From contig JAKQHY010000028.1 in NCBI GenBank assembly GCA_029555965.1, positions 1-48,185 on the forward strand: 48,185 nt of DNA, in the 5' to 3' direction. Numbering within the stretch: the stretch's first letter is position 1; every line of letters starts with the position of its first letter. Below are positions 24,255 to 32,014 of this stretch, one piece after another. Under the pieces are notes generated by a model. That model saw nothing but the letters and a program-made list of their open reading frames with translations. It searched no databases and was not told the origin of the DNA. This DNA comes from Chloroflexota bacterium (GTDB lineage: Bacteria; Chloroflexota; Anaerolineae; B4-G1; SLSP01). Position numbers and translations under genes: made by a program.

Positions 24255-24327
24255 TTTAGGAGTTGCGAGTGAGGAGTGAGGAGTGAGGAGTTGCGAATGA
24301 GCGGATCAGCGGATCAGCGGATCAGCG
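24255..24327. repeat. STRR array (gtgagga heptamers, gcggatca octamers)
   Basis: Three gtgagga words and gttgcga words are followed by three gcggatca octamers. No complementary arm follows, because the insertion sequence begins about 35 bases further right. Confidence 0.85.
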
Positions 24328-24362
24328 CATCTCCCCTGCTCCCCTTCACCCCCTCTCCCCTG

Positions 24363-25606
24363 CTAGGGCTATCGCATTTGGGAAATGGGGAAAGCGGGTA
24401 GAATGGGGCCAAAACTGGAGGAAGCCCCAGATGACGACGCTAGCCCCGGTGAGCACGGCCACCGATCTCAAGACACACTTTGCTGCTTTGGCGGATCCCC
24501 GCGACGGGAATGCGCAGTTACATGAGTTGTTGGACATTGTCATCATTGCGATCTGCGCGGCGATTGCGGGTGCCAATCATTGGACGGAAGTGGAAGCGTT
24601 CGGCCAAGCCAAAGAGAGTTGGTTACGGCAGTTTTTGGCGCTGCCCCACGGGATTCCGGCGCATGATACTTTCGGACGAGTGTTTCGGTATTTGGATCCG
24701 GAAGCTTTTGAGCGTTGCTTTCGGCAATGGACCCAGACCTTGAGCGCGCACTTGGACGGTGAAGTGATTGCCTTTGATGGCCAATGCCTGCGACGTTCGT
24801 TTGAGCGCTGTTTGGGCAAGAACGCGATCTACATGGTGAGTGCCTGGGCCAGTCGCCAACATTTGGTCTTGGGCCAAGACAAGGTCGCGGAGAAATCGAA
24901 TGAGATCACCGCCATTCCGGCGTTGTTGCGCCTGTTGGATGTGGAAGGATGTATCGTAAGCATTGATGCGATCGGCACCCAAAAAGCGATTGCCCAACAA
25001 GTGGTAGAGCAGGGGGGCGACTACATGCTGGCGCTCAAAGAGAACCAACCCCACCTGCTGGAGGATGTCCAAAGCCTGTTTACCTGGGCGGACCGCATCC
25101 AGTATGAAGCTCTCGTGCATGCGCATTGTCAAACTGTCAACAAAGGGCATGGCCGACTGGAGATTCGCGAGTGCTGGACTATCTCCGACCCGGTGGGACT
25201 GGCGCTGCTCGCCGATGCGGCGGAGTGGGCGGACTTGCGCACGGTGGTGCGGGTGCGCGCCCAACGCCGGAGCGGTGACACGACCACCACCGAAGACCGG
25301 TACTACATCAGTAGCCTGGCGGATGAAGGGCCGCGCACCGCCAGCCACGCCTTGGAGGCCACGCGCTCCCATTGGGGCATCGAAAACCGCCTGCATTGGG
25401 TCTTGGATGTCGCCTTTCGCGCCGATGAGTGTCGCGTGCGCAAAGATCATGGCGCCGAAAACTTCGCCGTACTCCGCCACATCGCCCTCAACCTCCTCCA
25501 GCGCGATACCCAGACGCGCTTGGGTATGCATGGCAAGCGCCTCAAGGCCGCCTGGGATACCGACTATCTCGCCCGCCTTCTCGAACCTCAAATGCGATAG
25601 CCCTAG
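24363..25606 (+). mobile_element. ISAs1-family insertion sequence
   Basis: A 1244-bp element with exact terminal inverted repeats ctagggctatcgcatttg (24363-24380) and caaatgcgatagccctag (25589-25606), enclosing one complete transposase gene. The right end abuts a second, related element, so no clean target duplication can be seen. Confidence 0.9.
24431..25600 (+). CDS. ISAs1-family DDE transposase
   Basis: A complete 389-residue transposase of the ISAs1 (H-repeat-associated) type. N-terminal DPRDGNAQLHELLDIVIIAICAAIAGA is the family DUF domain. The DDE residues lie in VIAFDGQCLRRS, IVSIDAIGTQKAIAQQVVEQGGDYMLALKENQ and HWGIENRLHWVLDVAF. It is intact, and its stop lies within the right inverted repeat, so it may be active. 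Strand is opposite to its left neighbours. Confidence 0.95.
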   Translation: MTTLAPVSTATDLKTHFAALADPRDGNAQLHELLDIVIIAICAAIAGANHWTEVEAFGQAKESWLRQFLALPHGIPAHDTFGRVFRYLDPEAFERCFRQWTQTLSAHLDGEVIAFDGQCLRRSFERCLGKNAIYMVSAWASRQHLVLGQDKVAEKSNEITAIPALLRLLDVEGCIVSIDAIGTQKAIAQQVVEQGGDYMLALKENQPHLLEDVQSLFTWADRIQYEALVHAHCQTVNKGHGRLEIRECWTISDPVGLALLADAAEWADLRTVVRVRAQRRSGDTTTTEDRYYISSLADEGPRTASHALEATRSHWGIENRLHWVLDVAFRADECRVRKDHGAENFAVLRHIALNLLQRDTQTRLGMHGKRLKAAWDTDYLARLLEPQMR

Positions 25607-25777
25607 GGCTATTGCATTTCGAAAACTTCTTCCCGTCAAGCGGCCTGTTTTGCCGCTGAAGCGGCGTTTTTAAGGGGGGATTTTTGCGGCGGGGCTTCGC
25701 CCCGCCGCAAAAATCCCTTTTATCCCCGGCCTTTAGGCCGTATTCAGTTGCCGGAGGTGATCAAATGCGATAGCCCT
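25605..25777. mobile_element. MITE-like element derived from the same IS ends
   Basis: agggctattgcatttc at 25605 and caaatgcgatagccct at 25762-25777 are the ISAs1-type ends with one mismatch. Between them lies no gene but a perfect 19-bp hairpin (25677-25695 with 25699-25717, loop TTC) plus smaller palindromes. It shares the junction ccctaggg with the IS and occupies most of the gene-free stretch 25607-25958. Confidence 0.75.
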
Positions 25778-25788
25778 GATGCGGGGAC

Positions 25789-25816
25789 TTGCCGGCGGCC
25801 ATTCCCGTGATAGAAT
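25789..25816 (+). promoter_or_regulatory. Candidate promoter of the cation ATPase gene
   Basis: TTGCCG (25789-25794) and TAGAAT (25811-25816) are 16 bases apart, giving a leader of about 135 bases. Confidence 0.4.
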
Positions 25817-25868
25817 AGCCCTTTTGTGGGCGAGATGCGCCTCAAATCATGTCAACTGGATGAAACGG

Positions 25869-25898
25869 TTTGCGCGGGCGATACTTCGCCCGCGCAAA
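25869..25898. terminator. 13-bp perfect hairpin in the ATPase leader
   Basis: tttgcgcgggcga (25869-25881) pairs with tcgcccgcgcaaa (25886-25898), loop TACT, followed by TATTTT. It lies between the candidate promoter and the gene, so it could be an attenuator, or a terminator for transcripts from the insertion sequence. Confidence 0.55.
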
Positions 25899-25958
25899 TA
25901 TTTTCCTGAATCCAGTATTTGAACGGTTCGTTATGTGCTAGTTGCGGGGGAAAAGACT

Positions 25959-28757
25959 ATGTCGGGGGTTACGCCGGTTCCAGAGGGGAAGGGAGCCATC
26001 ATTCATACATTGCCGGTTCAGCAAGTTTACGAAAGCCTGGAAACTTGCCCGGAAGGGTTAGCCCAGGCTGAAGCGGAACGCCGGCTGAAAAATTATGGGC
26101 CAAACGCGATTAAAGAAGAGAAGGGCAAACCGCTTTATGTGAAGTTGCTGTCCAACTTCACCCACTTGATGGCGATGTTATTGTGGGTGGGCGGCGTGGT
26201 GGCCTTGATCGCGCAAATGCCGCAGCTCGCCATTGCGATCTGGCTGGTCAACCTCATCAACGGCGCTTTTAGCTTCTGGCAAGAATTCCGCGCCGAGCAG
26301 GCAACCGAGGCGTTGCAGAAGCTCATCCCGCACTACGTCCGCGTGCTGCGGGATGGCGTCGAGCAGCGATTGTTGGCCGAAGCGTTGGTGCCCGGCGATG
26401 TCATCCTGCTGGCGGAAGGAGATCGCGTTTCCGCCGACGCGCGCCTGGTGCAGGTCGCCGAGTTGAGCGTGGATCAATCCACCCTCAGCGGCGAGTCGCA
26501 CCCGGTGCGCAAGACCAGCGAGGCGGCGATCCGCGCCGACCTGGGGCATACCGAAATGCCCAACCTGGTCTTTGCCGGCACCAGCGTCGTGGCGGGTACG
26601 GGCAAGGCGCTCGTTTTCGCCACCGGGATGCGCACCGAATTTGGTAAAATCGCGCATCTGACCCAGTCGGTTGAAGAAGAACTCAGCCCGCTTCAGAAGG
26701 AAATGGCCTATGCCACCAAGGTCGTCTCGGCGATTGCGGTGGGAACAGGCATCCTGTTCTTCATTCTGGCGCTGGTCTTTACCGGCATAGACCTGGCCGA
26801 GGGCTTCATCTTTGCCATGGGGATGATCGTGGCGTTCGTCCCCGAAGGAATGTTGCCGCTGGTCACATTGTCCCTGGCGATGGGCGTGCAGCGGATGTCG
26901 AAGCGTCACGCGCTGGTCAAGCGACTCTCCGCCGTCGAGACGCTGGGCTGCACGTCGGTCATCTGCACCGATAAGACCGGCACGCTGACGCAAAACGAGA
27001 TGACCGTTTCGGATATCTGGCTAGGACGGCGGCGGTTATCGGTCACGGGGACAGGGTACGCGCCGGAAGGGAAACTGTTGGAAGACGGCCAACCGACGTC
27101 CGTCGCGCGGGACATCCGCGAATTGCTGACCGGCGCACTATTGTGCAACAACGCGCGGCTTTTGCCGCCCAACGACGAATCGGATCGCTGGACGATTTTG
27201 GGCGACCCTACCGAGGCGGCGCTGCTGGTGGCGGCGCGCAAGGTGGGGATCAAGGAAGAGGAAGAGACTTTGCGCTGTCCGCGCGTGCGCGAACTGCCGT
27301 TTGAATCGCGCCGCAAGCGGATGAGCACGCTGCACCAGGTCGGGCGGGAGCGGGTCGCGTATGTGAAGGGTGCGCCCAAAGAGGTGCTGGCGCTGTGTCC
27401 CACGGTGCGGATGGGGGATCAAACGCAGCCTTTGGATGAGGCGCTGCGGGCCGAAATTATGGCCGTTAACGACGACTACGCCCGGCGCGGCCTGCGCGTG
27501 CTGGCCGTTGCCGCCCGCCCGCTGCCCGGCGACTTTGCGACGTATTCTGCCGAAGCCGTGGAAACCGACTTGGTTTTTCTGGGGTTGATCGCGATGATGG
27601 ACCCGCCGCGCGCGGAGGTGGCCGAAGCCGTTGCAAAATGCCATCACGCCGGCATCCGCATCGTGATGATCACGGGTGATTACGGCCTCACTGCCGAATC
27701 CATTGCGCGGCGCATCGGCATCATCCACGAAGAGCGTCCGCGCATCATCAGTGGGACGGAATTGGATGGTATGGACGATGCGGCGCTCCGTGACGCTTTC
27801 AAGGGAGATGTCATCTTCGCCCGCGTGGCCCCGGAGCACAAGCTGCGGGTGGTGGCGACGTTGCAAGCGTTGGGCAACATCGTGGCCGTCACCGGCGACG
27901 GCGTCAACGACGCTCCGGCGTTGAAGAAGGCCGACATCGGCGTGGCGATGGGGCTGGCCGGCACGGACGTCGCCAAGGAGGCCGCCGATATGGTGTTGAC
28001 CGACGACAACTTCGCTTCCATCGTCAACGCGGTGGAAGAGGGGCGCGGCGTTTACGCCAACATTAAGAAATTCCTGTCGTACATCTTCACCAGCAACACG
28101 CCGGAGGCGGTGCCGTTCATTTTCTTCGTGATGAGCCGCGGGCGCATTCCCTTGGGCCTGACGGTGATGCAGATTCTTTCCGTTGACCTGGGCACGGACA
28201 TGCTCCCGGCGCTGGCGTTGGGCGCGGAGCCGCCGGAGCCAGGGTTGATGGACCTGCCGCCCCGCAACCTCAAGGAGCACGTCATCAGCCCCGCATTGTT
28301 GAAACGGGCGTATTTCGTGTTGGGGCCGGTGCAAAGCCTGGCGACGATGGCGGCGTTCTTTTTCCATTACTGGGTGAACGGTTATGGGGGACAATGGCTG
28401 GATTTGCCGGACGCCGGGCCGGTGTATGGCGCGGCGACGGCGATGGCGTTGGGGGCGGTGGTGACGACGCAGATCGGCAACCTGTTCGCGCAGCGCACGG
28501 AGCGGGCCTCGTTCTTCCGCACGCCTCTGTCCGGTAACCGCTTGCTCTGGATCGGCATTGCTTCGGAGTTGGTCCTGGTGTTCCTGCTAACTTACGTGCC
28601 GTTCCTGCAAAAAATCTTTGACACGGCCGGTTTCCCGCTTTGGCAATGGCTCTTCCTGCTTGCCTGGACGCCGTCGTTGTTGCTCGTGGACGAAGCGCGC
28701 AAACTGCTGGCGCGGCGCCGCGAACGGCGACATCCTGCCGTGGGCCGGCCCCAATAA
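25959..28757 (+). CDS. P-type cation ATPase, Na,K-ATPase-like (P2C/P2A)
   Basis: A 932-residue pump from ATG at 25959. Order: N-terminal cation-ATPase domain, TM1-2, actuator with TLSGES, TM3-4 with VPEGML, phosphorylation site DKTGTLT (Asp338), N-domain, TGDGVND (about 645-651), and TM5-10. The membrane motifs TSNTPEAVPF in TM5 and DLGTDMLPALALGAE in TM6 match Na,K/H,K-ATPases (SNIPEITPF, DLGTDMVPAISLAYE) more closely than SERCA or bacterial Ca2+ pumps. Two TrkA-like proteins follow on the same strand, fitting a role in Na+/K+ balance. Ion specificity is inferred. Confidence 0.9.
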   Translation: MSGVTPVPEGKGAIIHTLPVQQVYESLETCPEGLAQAEAERRLKNYGPNAIKEEKGKPLYVKLLSNFTHLMAMLLWVGGVVALIAQMPQLAIAIWLVNLINGAFSFWQEFRAEQATEALQKLIPHYVRVLRDGVEQRLLAEALVPGDVILLAEGDRVSADARLVQVAELSVDQSTLSGESHPVRKTSEAAIRADLGHTEMPNLVFAGTSVVAGTGKALVFATGMRTEFGKIAHLTQSVEEELSPLQKEMAYATKVVSAIAVGTGILFFILALVFTGIDLAEGFIFAMGMIVAFVPEGMLPLVTLSLAMGVQRMSKRHALVKRLSAVETLGCTSVICTDKTGTLTQNEMTVSDIWLGRRRLSVTGTGYAPEGKLLEDGQPTSVARDIRELLTGALLCNNARLLPPNDESDRWTILGDPTEAALLVAARKVGIKEEEETLRCPRVRELPFESRRKRMSTLHQVGRERVAYVKGAPKEVLALCPTVRMGDQTQPLDEALRAEIMAVNDDYARRGLRVLAVAARPLPGDFATYSAEAVETDLVFLGLIAMMDPPRAEVAEAVAKCHHAGIRIVMITGDYGLTAESIARRIGIIHEERPRIISGTELDGMDDAALRDAFKGDVIFARVAPEHKLRVVATLQALGNIVAVTGDGVNDAPALKKADIGVAMGLAGTDVAKEAADMVLTDDNFASIVNAVEEGRGVYANIKKFLSYIFTSNTPEAVPFIFFVMSRGRIPLGLTVMQILSVDLGTDMLPALALGAEPPEPGLMDLPPRNLKEHVISPALLKRAYFVLGPVQSLATMAAFFFHYWVNGYGGQWLDLPDAGPVYGAATAMALGAVVTTQIGNLFAQRTERASFFRTPLSGNRLLWIGIASELVLVFLLTYVPFLQKIFDTAGFPLWQWLFLLAWTPSLLLVDEARKLLARRRERRHPAVGRPQ

Positions 28758-28892
28758 GAAAATTTTCACCGCAGAGACGCAGAGGTCGCAGAGATTTTCT
28801 TTTTTCTCTGTGTTCTCTATGCCCTCTGTGGTTATTTTCAGAGGAATTCATCATGAACCGGCGGTTCACCAGTGGTTAGATGAAAATTTCAC
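28758..28892. repeat. Inverted copy of the 110-bp repeat
   Basis: On the minus strand it reads aaattttcatc, accactggtgaaccgccgg, atgatgaattcctctgaaaa and ccacagaggg, matching the units at 15821-16098. The hairpin words after this (cagagacgcagaggtcgcagag) differ from those copies. Confidence 0.85.
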
Positions 28893-28952
28893 GCAAAGGC
28901 GCAAAGCCCGCTAAGTTTTTTTTACTTTGCGTCTTTGCGCCTTTGCGTGAAA
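28887..28952. repeat. Perfect 20-bp word hairpin before trkA
   Basis: tttcacgcaaaggcgcaaag (28887-28906) pairs exactly with 28933-28952. It lies between the ATPase and the first TrkA-like gene and ends 30 bases before its start codon. Confidence 0.85.
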
Positions 28953-28982
28953 CAGTCTTGTATTTTTAAGGGAGGTACAGAG

Positions 28983-29633
28983 ATGAAAGTCATCGTGATT
29001 GGCTGTGGACGGATGGGGTCTACCCTGGCGCGCAAACTCGGTTTGCAAGGTCACACCGTCACCGTGATCGCCCGCAACAAATCCGACTTTGAGCGGTTGG
29101 GGGCGCATTTCAAGGGCCGGACGCTGACCGGCATTGAGTTTGACGAGGACATCCTGAAGGACGCCGGTATTCAGCGGTGCGACGCCGTAGCTGCCGTTTC
29201 ATCCAGCGACGAAGTCAACGTGGTGGCGGCGCGCATCGCCAGCCAGATTTTCCGCGTGCCGCGCGTCATTGCCCGCGTGTATGATCCCCGCAAGGCCGAG
29301 ATTTACCAGCGCCTGGGCGTGCAGACCATCGATCCCACCACCTGGGGCGTGCGGCAGGTCGCCGATTTGCTGGCCTATTCAACCCTGGATACGGTGATGA
29401 GCCTGGGCGGGGGGGGCGTGGATTTGATGGACGTTGAAGCGCCGCCGCTGTTGATCGGCCGGACGGTAAAAGACCTGGACGTTCCGGGGGAACTGCGGGT
29501 GGTGGCCGTCAGCCGGGGGGGCAATACCTTCCTGCCGACGTTGGGCACCATCTTTCAAAGCGGGGATGTCGTCCACCTGGCCGTCAGCGGCATCGCGGCT
29601 GAGCGGCTGCGGTCTCTGTTGGGCATGGCTTGA
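28983..29633 (+). CDS. trkA: TrkA/KtrA-like RCK potassium-transport regulator (first copy)
   Basis: A cytosolic regulatory protein that binds NAD(H) or ATP and gates a K+ channel or Trk/Ktr transporter. RCK_N opens MKVIVIGCGRMGSTLARKL with the GxGxxG site; FDEDILKDAGIQRCDAVAAVSSSDEVNVVAARIA follows, then a C-terminal RCK_C domain (about 140-215). ATG at 28983 has GGGAGG upstream; the frame is open further 5' only through repeat sequence. The second copy begins 14 bases downstream. The TrkH/KtrB channel partner is not in the window. Confidence 0.92.
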   Translation: MKVIVIGCGRMGSTLARKLGLQGHTVTVIARNKSDFERLGAHFKGRTLTGIEFDEDILKDAGIQRCDAVAAVSSSDEVNVVAARIASQIFRVPRVIARVYDPRKAEIYQRLGVQTIDPTTWGVRQVADLLAYSTLDTVMSLGGGGVDLMDVEAPPLLIGRTVKDLDVPGELRVVAVSRGGNTFLPTLGTIFQSGDVVHLAVSGIAAERLRSLLGMA

Positions 29634-29647
29634 GAGGAGGAAATACA

Positions 29648-30316
29648 ATGAAGGTCATTGTGGTGGGTGGAGGAAAAGTGGGCACGCACTTGGGGCAATT
29701 GCTGCTTCAAGAGGGTCATCAAATCAAGGTGATTGAGAACCGCGAGGAAGAGATTCCCCGCTTGAAGAAAGAACTCCCGGCGGACGTGGTGGTGTGGGGA
29801 AGCGGCACCGATCCCAACATGTTGGAATCGGCGGGCATCCGCACCGCCCATGTGGTTGCGGCCGTCACGGGGGTGGACGAAATCAACCTGGTGGCGACGA
29901 CGTTGGCGCGCTTTGAGTTCAACGTCCCGCGCACCATCGGGCGGGTGAACAACCCCAAGAATGCCTGGCTATACACGCCGGTGATGGGCGTGGACGTGGC
30001 CCTGAACCAATCCGATTTTATGGCCCGCCTGGTGGCAGAAGAGATGTCGCTGGGCGACATGATGACGCTGCTTAAGTTGCGTAAGGGGTTGTTCTCGCTG
30101 ATCGAGACGAAAATTGATCCCGCCTCACGCGCCGTGGGGAAGACGGTGGCGGAAATCAGTTGGCCTGCTCAAGCAGTCTTGGTGGCGATTTTGCGTAAAG
30201 GGGAGATGTTATTGCCTCATGGCGACTTGCGCTTGCAGGCGGTGGATGAAGTGCTGGCCCTCGTTCACGCCGACGAAGTGGCAAAACTGCACGCCCTCCT
30301 GGGCCATTTTGATTGA
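29648..30316 (+). CDS. trkA: TrkA/KtrA-like RCK potassium-transport regulator (second copy)
   Basis: A paralogue of the preceding gene: MKVIVVGGGKVGTHLGQLL is the dinucleotide site, GSGTDPNMLESAGIRTAHVVAAVTGVDEINLVATTLA matches RCK_N, and a C-terminal RCK_C domain follows. ATG at 29648 has GAGGAGG. Tandem TrkA-like genes occur where two RCK proteins form a mixed ring on one transporter. The two are only moderately alike, which argues for different subunits rather than a recent duplication. A terminator hairpin follows. Confidence 0.92.
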   Translation: MKVIVVGGGKVGTHLGQLLLQEGHQIKVIENREEEIPRLKKELPADVVVWGSGTDPNMLESAGIRTAHVVAAVTGVDEINLVATTLARFEFNVPRTIGRVNNPKNAWLYTPVMGVDVALNQSDFMARLVAEEMSLGDMMTLLKLRKGLFSLIETKIDPASRAVGKTVAEISWPAQAVLVAILRKGEMLLPHGDLRLQAVDEVLALVHADEVAKLHALLGHFD

Positions 30317-30399
30317 GTTTGCTATTCGCGCCGGCGTTAATCCGGCGAAGTCTCCAAACGACAGTATCGCGCCCGGTTACGGTTGAACTGACATGACAA

Positions 30400-30422
30400 C
30401 ACCCCCGGTTTTGCCGGGGGTG
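30400..30422. terminator. Bidirectional terminator
   Basis: cacccccgg (30400-30408) pairs with ccgggggtg (30414-30422), loop TTTTG, between convergent trkA (+) and the Lnt-like gene (-). Confidence 0.75.
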
Positions 30423-30437
30423 CTGTTATTGAATCCC

Positions 30438-30479
30438 TACAGCCCGTAACGTTCCCGCGCCAGATTCAAGATTTCGACG
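30438..30479 (-). pseudogene. Remnant of a ddl-like 3' end fused to the Lnt-like gene end
   Basis: On the minus strand this encodes VEILNLARERYGL and a stop in the frame of ddl. It matches the last residues of the ligase gene at 36611-36653, with 23 identical bases (30457-30479). The Lnt-like frame runs into it and stops at its TGA. Confidence 0.75.
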
Positions 30480-31941
30480 CACCCGATTGCGCCCCGCCCG
30501 CAAACTGGCGGCGCAAGGCGACGATCAGAAAGAAGATCGTCAGCGCGATGCTGAGGTAGGCAAATCCATCACCGAGAACGGCGTACCCCGTCTTGATGCC
30601 GCGCGTCGGTACGTCGGCCAGCATTGTACGATCCTCAGTGGTGAAGTAGTCTTGATAGGCCAGCAGCCGCCCCTGATAATCCACCGCCATTGAAGTTCCC
30701 GTGTTCACCTGCCGGACGATGGACATGCCGTTTTCCAGCGCGCGGAACAGACCCACTTGGGTGTGGTAAGGCTTGATCGGCTTCCAGTCGAAGGCTGGGA
30801 CCAGCATGATGTCCACGCCTTGCTTGCCAGCCTGATGGATGAAGCTAGGGAAGTCCGCGTCGAAGCAAATCGCGCCGCCGATGCGCCCGTAAGGCGTGTC
30901 TGCGCTGTGGATCACGCCGTCGGAGTCGGTGGGATACCAGGTTTTGGTCTTGGTGTAGGTGTAGGCAATCTCACCGGCGGGTGTGATGAGAGCCATCGCG
31001 TTGTCGGACGTCGCCTCGCCGTATTGGAAGATGATGTAGGCCGGCGCCAGGTAGACCTGGTGCGTTTTGGCGAAGTCCTGCGCCCGCGCGAAGAAGGCGT
31101 CCACGGTTTCAGGGTAGAGAACGGCGTTGCCCTCCGACCAGAACACGATTTTGGCGCCGGCCTCAACGGCGCGCTCGCTGGCGGCGAAGAGGGCGTCCTC
31201 CAAGTCGGCGGCTTCAGCAGCGTAACGCTGCGCTTCGGCGGGGGGCGTGCCTAGGTCAATGACCGCACCCCAGTAGTCCCGTGGATGCGGGACGGTGACG
31301 CCTGCCACGCGCACCGTCGGCGCGTCCGGCGCGTGCGCCAGCCGGAATCCGCCTGCCGCCAGGATCAGGCTGAGACTGACGGCAAAGACGGCGACGACGC
31401 TGCCCGCCGCCTTGAGGTCAAAGCCCCGTTCCCAGGCCAGGTTGACAACGGCGGCGGCCCACCCCATCACAAAATCCAATCCCCAGATACCGGCGACGGC
31501 GGCAAATTGGAGGAATGTCTTGGCCTCGAACTGCGTCGCGGCGGCGGAGAACGTGGTGCCCAGCGGCGACAACCCCAGCAGATAATCGGCGGCAACGTAG
31601 GCGACCGGATAGACCAACGTGGCAAGGCCGGGACGCATCCGGCGCGCCAGCGCGCGATCGAGGGTCAGCGCGAGCAAGAACGGCGTGGCCCGGATCAGCC
31701 CGATGCCGATTTCCGCCGCGAGGGAAAAGTCCCAACTGCCGGTGATGTTGGCGAACAGCGCCAGCGTCATCAGCGGGATGGCCGGCAGCGTCGCCGCCCA
31801 ACGTCCCTGCTGCCGGAAGAAGCGCATCAAGAAGACCGGCGCCAGCCAAACGGCAAACGGCGCGTTCCACCGCCAGCCCATGAAGACGAGTAAGAAACTG
31901 CCCAAAATCAGCCAAAGGTACGAAACGAGTTGCTTTTTCAT
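30466..31941 (-). CDS. Apolipoprotein N-acyltransferase-like membrane nitrilase (active-site intact)
   Basis: A 491-residue protein with an N-terminal membrane half (about 6-205, six or so helices) and a C-terminal CN-hydrolase domain, the Lnt layout. All three catalytic residues are present: Glu270 in FWSEGNAV, Lys331/333 in YTKTKTWYP and Cys359 in GAICFD. Lnt transfers a third acyl chain to lipoproteins; a divergent amidase or transferase role is possible. ATG at 31941 has GGAG. The C-terminal ASKS arises from a junction with a ddl-like remnant. The next gene is its paralogue. Confidence 0.82.
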   Translation of the reverse strand: MKKQLVSYLWLILGSFLLVFMGWRWNAPFAVWLAPVFLMRFFRQQGRWAATLPAIPLMTLALFANITGSWDFSLAAEIGIGLIRATPFLLALTLDRALARRMRPGLATLVYPVAYVAADYLLGLSPLGTTFSAAATQFEAKTFLQFAAVAGIWGLDFVMGWAAAVVNLAWERGFDLKAAGSVVAVFAVSLSLILAAGGFRLAHAPDAPTVRVAGVTVPHPRDYWGAVIDLGTPPAEAQRYAAEAADLEDALFAASERAVEAGAKIVFWSEGNAVLYPETVDAFFARAQDFAKTHQVYLAPAYIIFQYGEATSDNAMALITPAGEIAYTYTKTKTWYPTDSDGVIHSADTPYGRIGGAICFDADFPSFIHQAGKQGVDIMLVPAFDWKPIKPYHTQVGLFRALENGMSIVRQVNTGTSMAVDYQGRLLAYQDYFTTEDRTMLADVPTRGIKTGYAVLGDGFAYLSIALTIFFLIVALRRQFAGGAQSGASKS

Positions 31942-31964
31942 GGTTTTTTCTCCGAGAAGTACAA

Positions 31965-32014
31965 AATCAGCGAATCAGCGAATCAGCGAATCAAGAATCC
32001 GTTTCAATCCGTTG
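31965..32014. repeat. STRR octamer array (cagcgaat words)
   Basis: Three cagcgaat octamers are followed by caatccgttga words that contain the stop of the downstream-listed Lnt-like gene at 32004. Confidence 0.8.
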
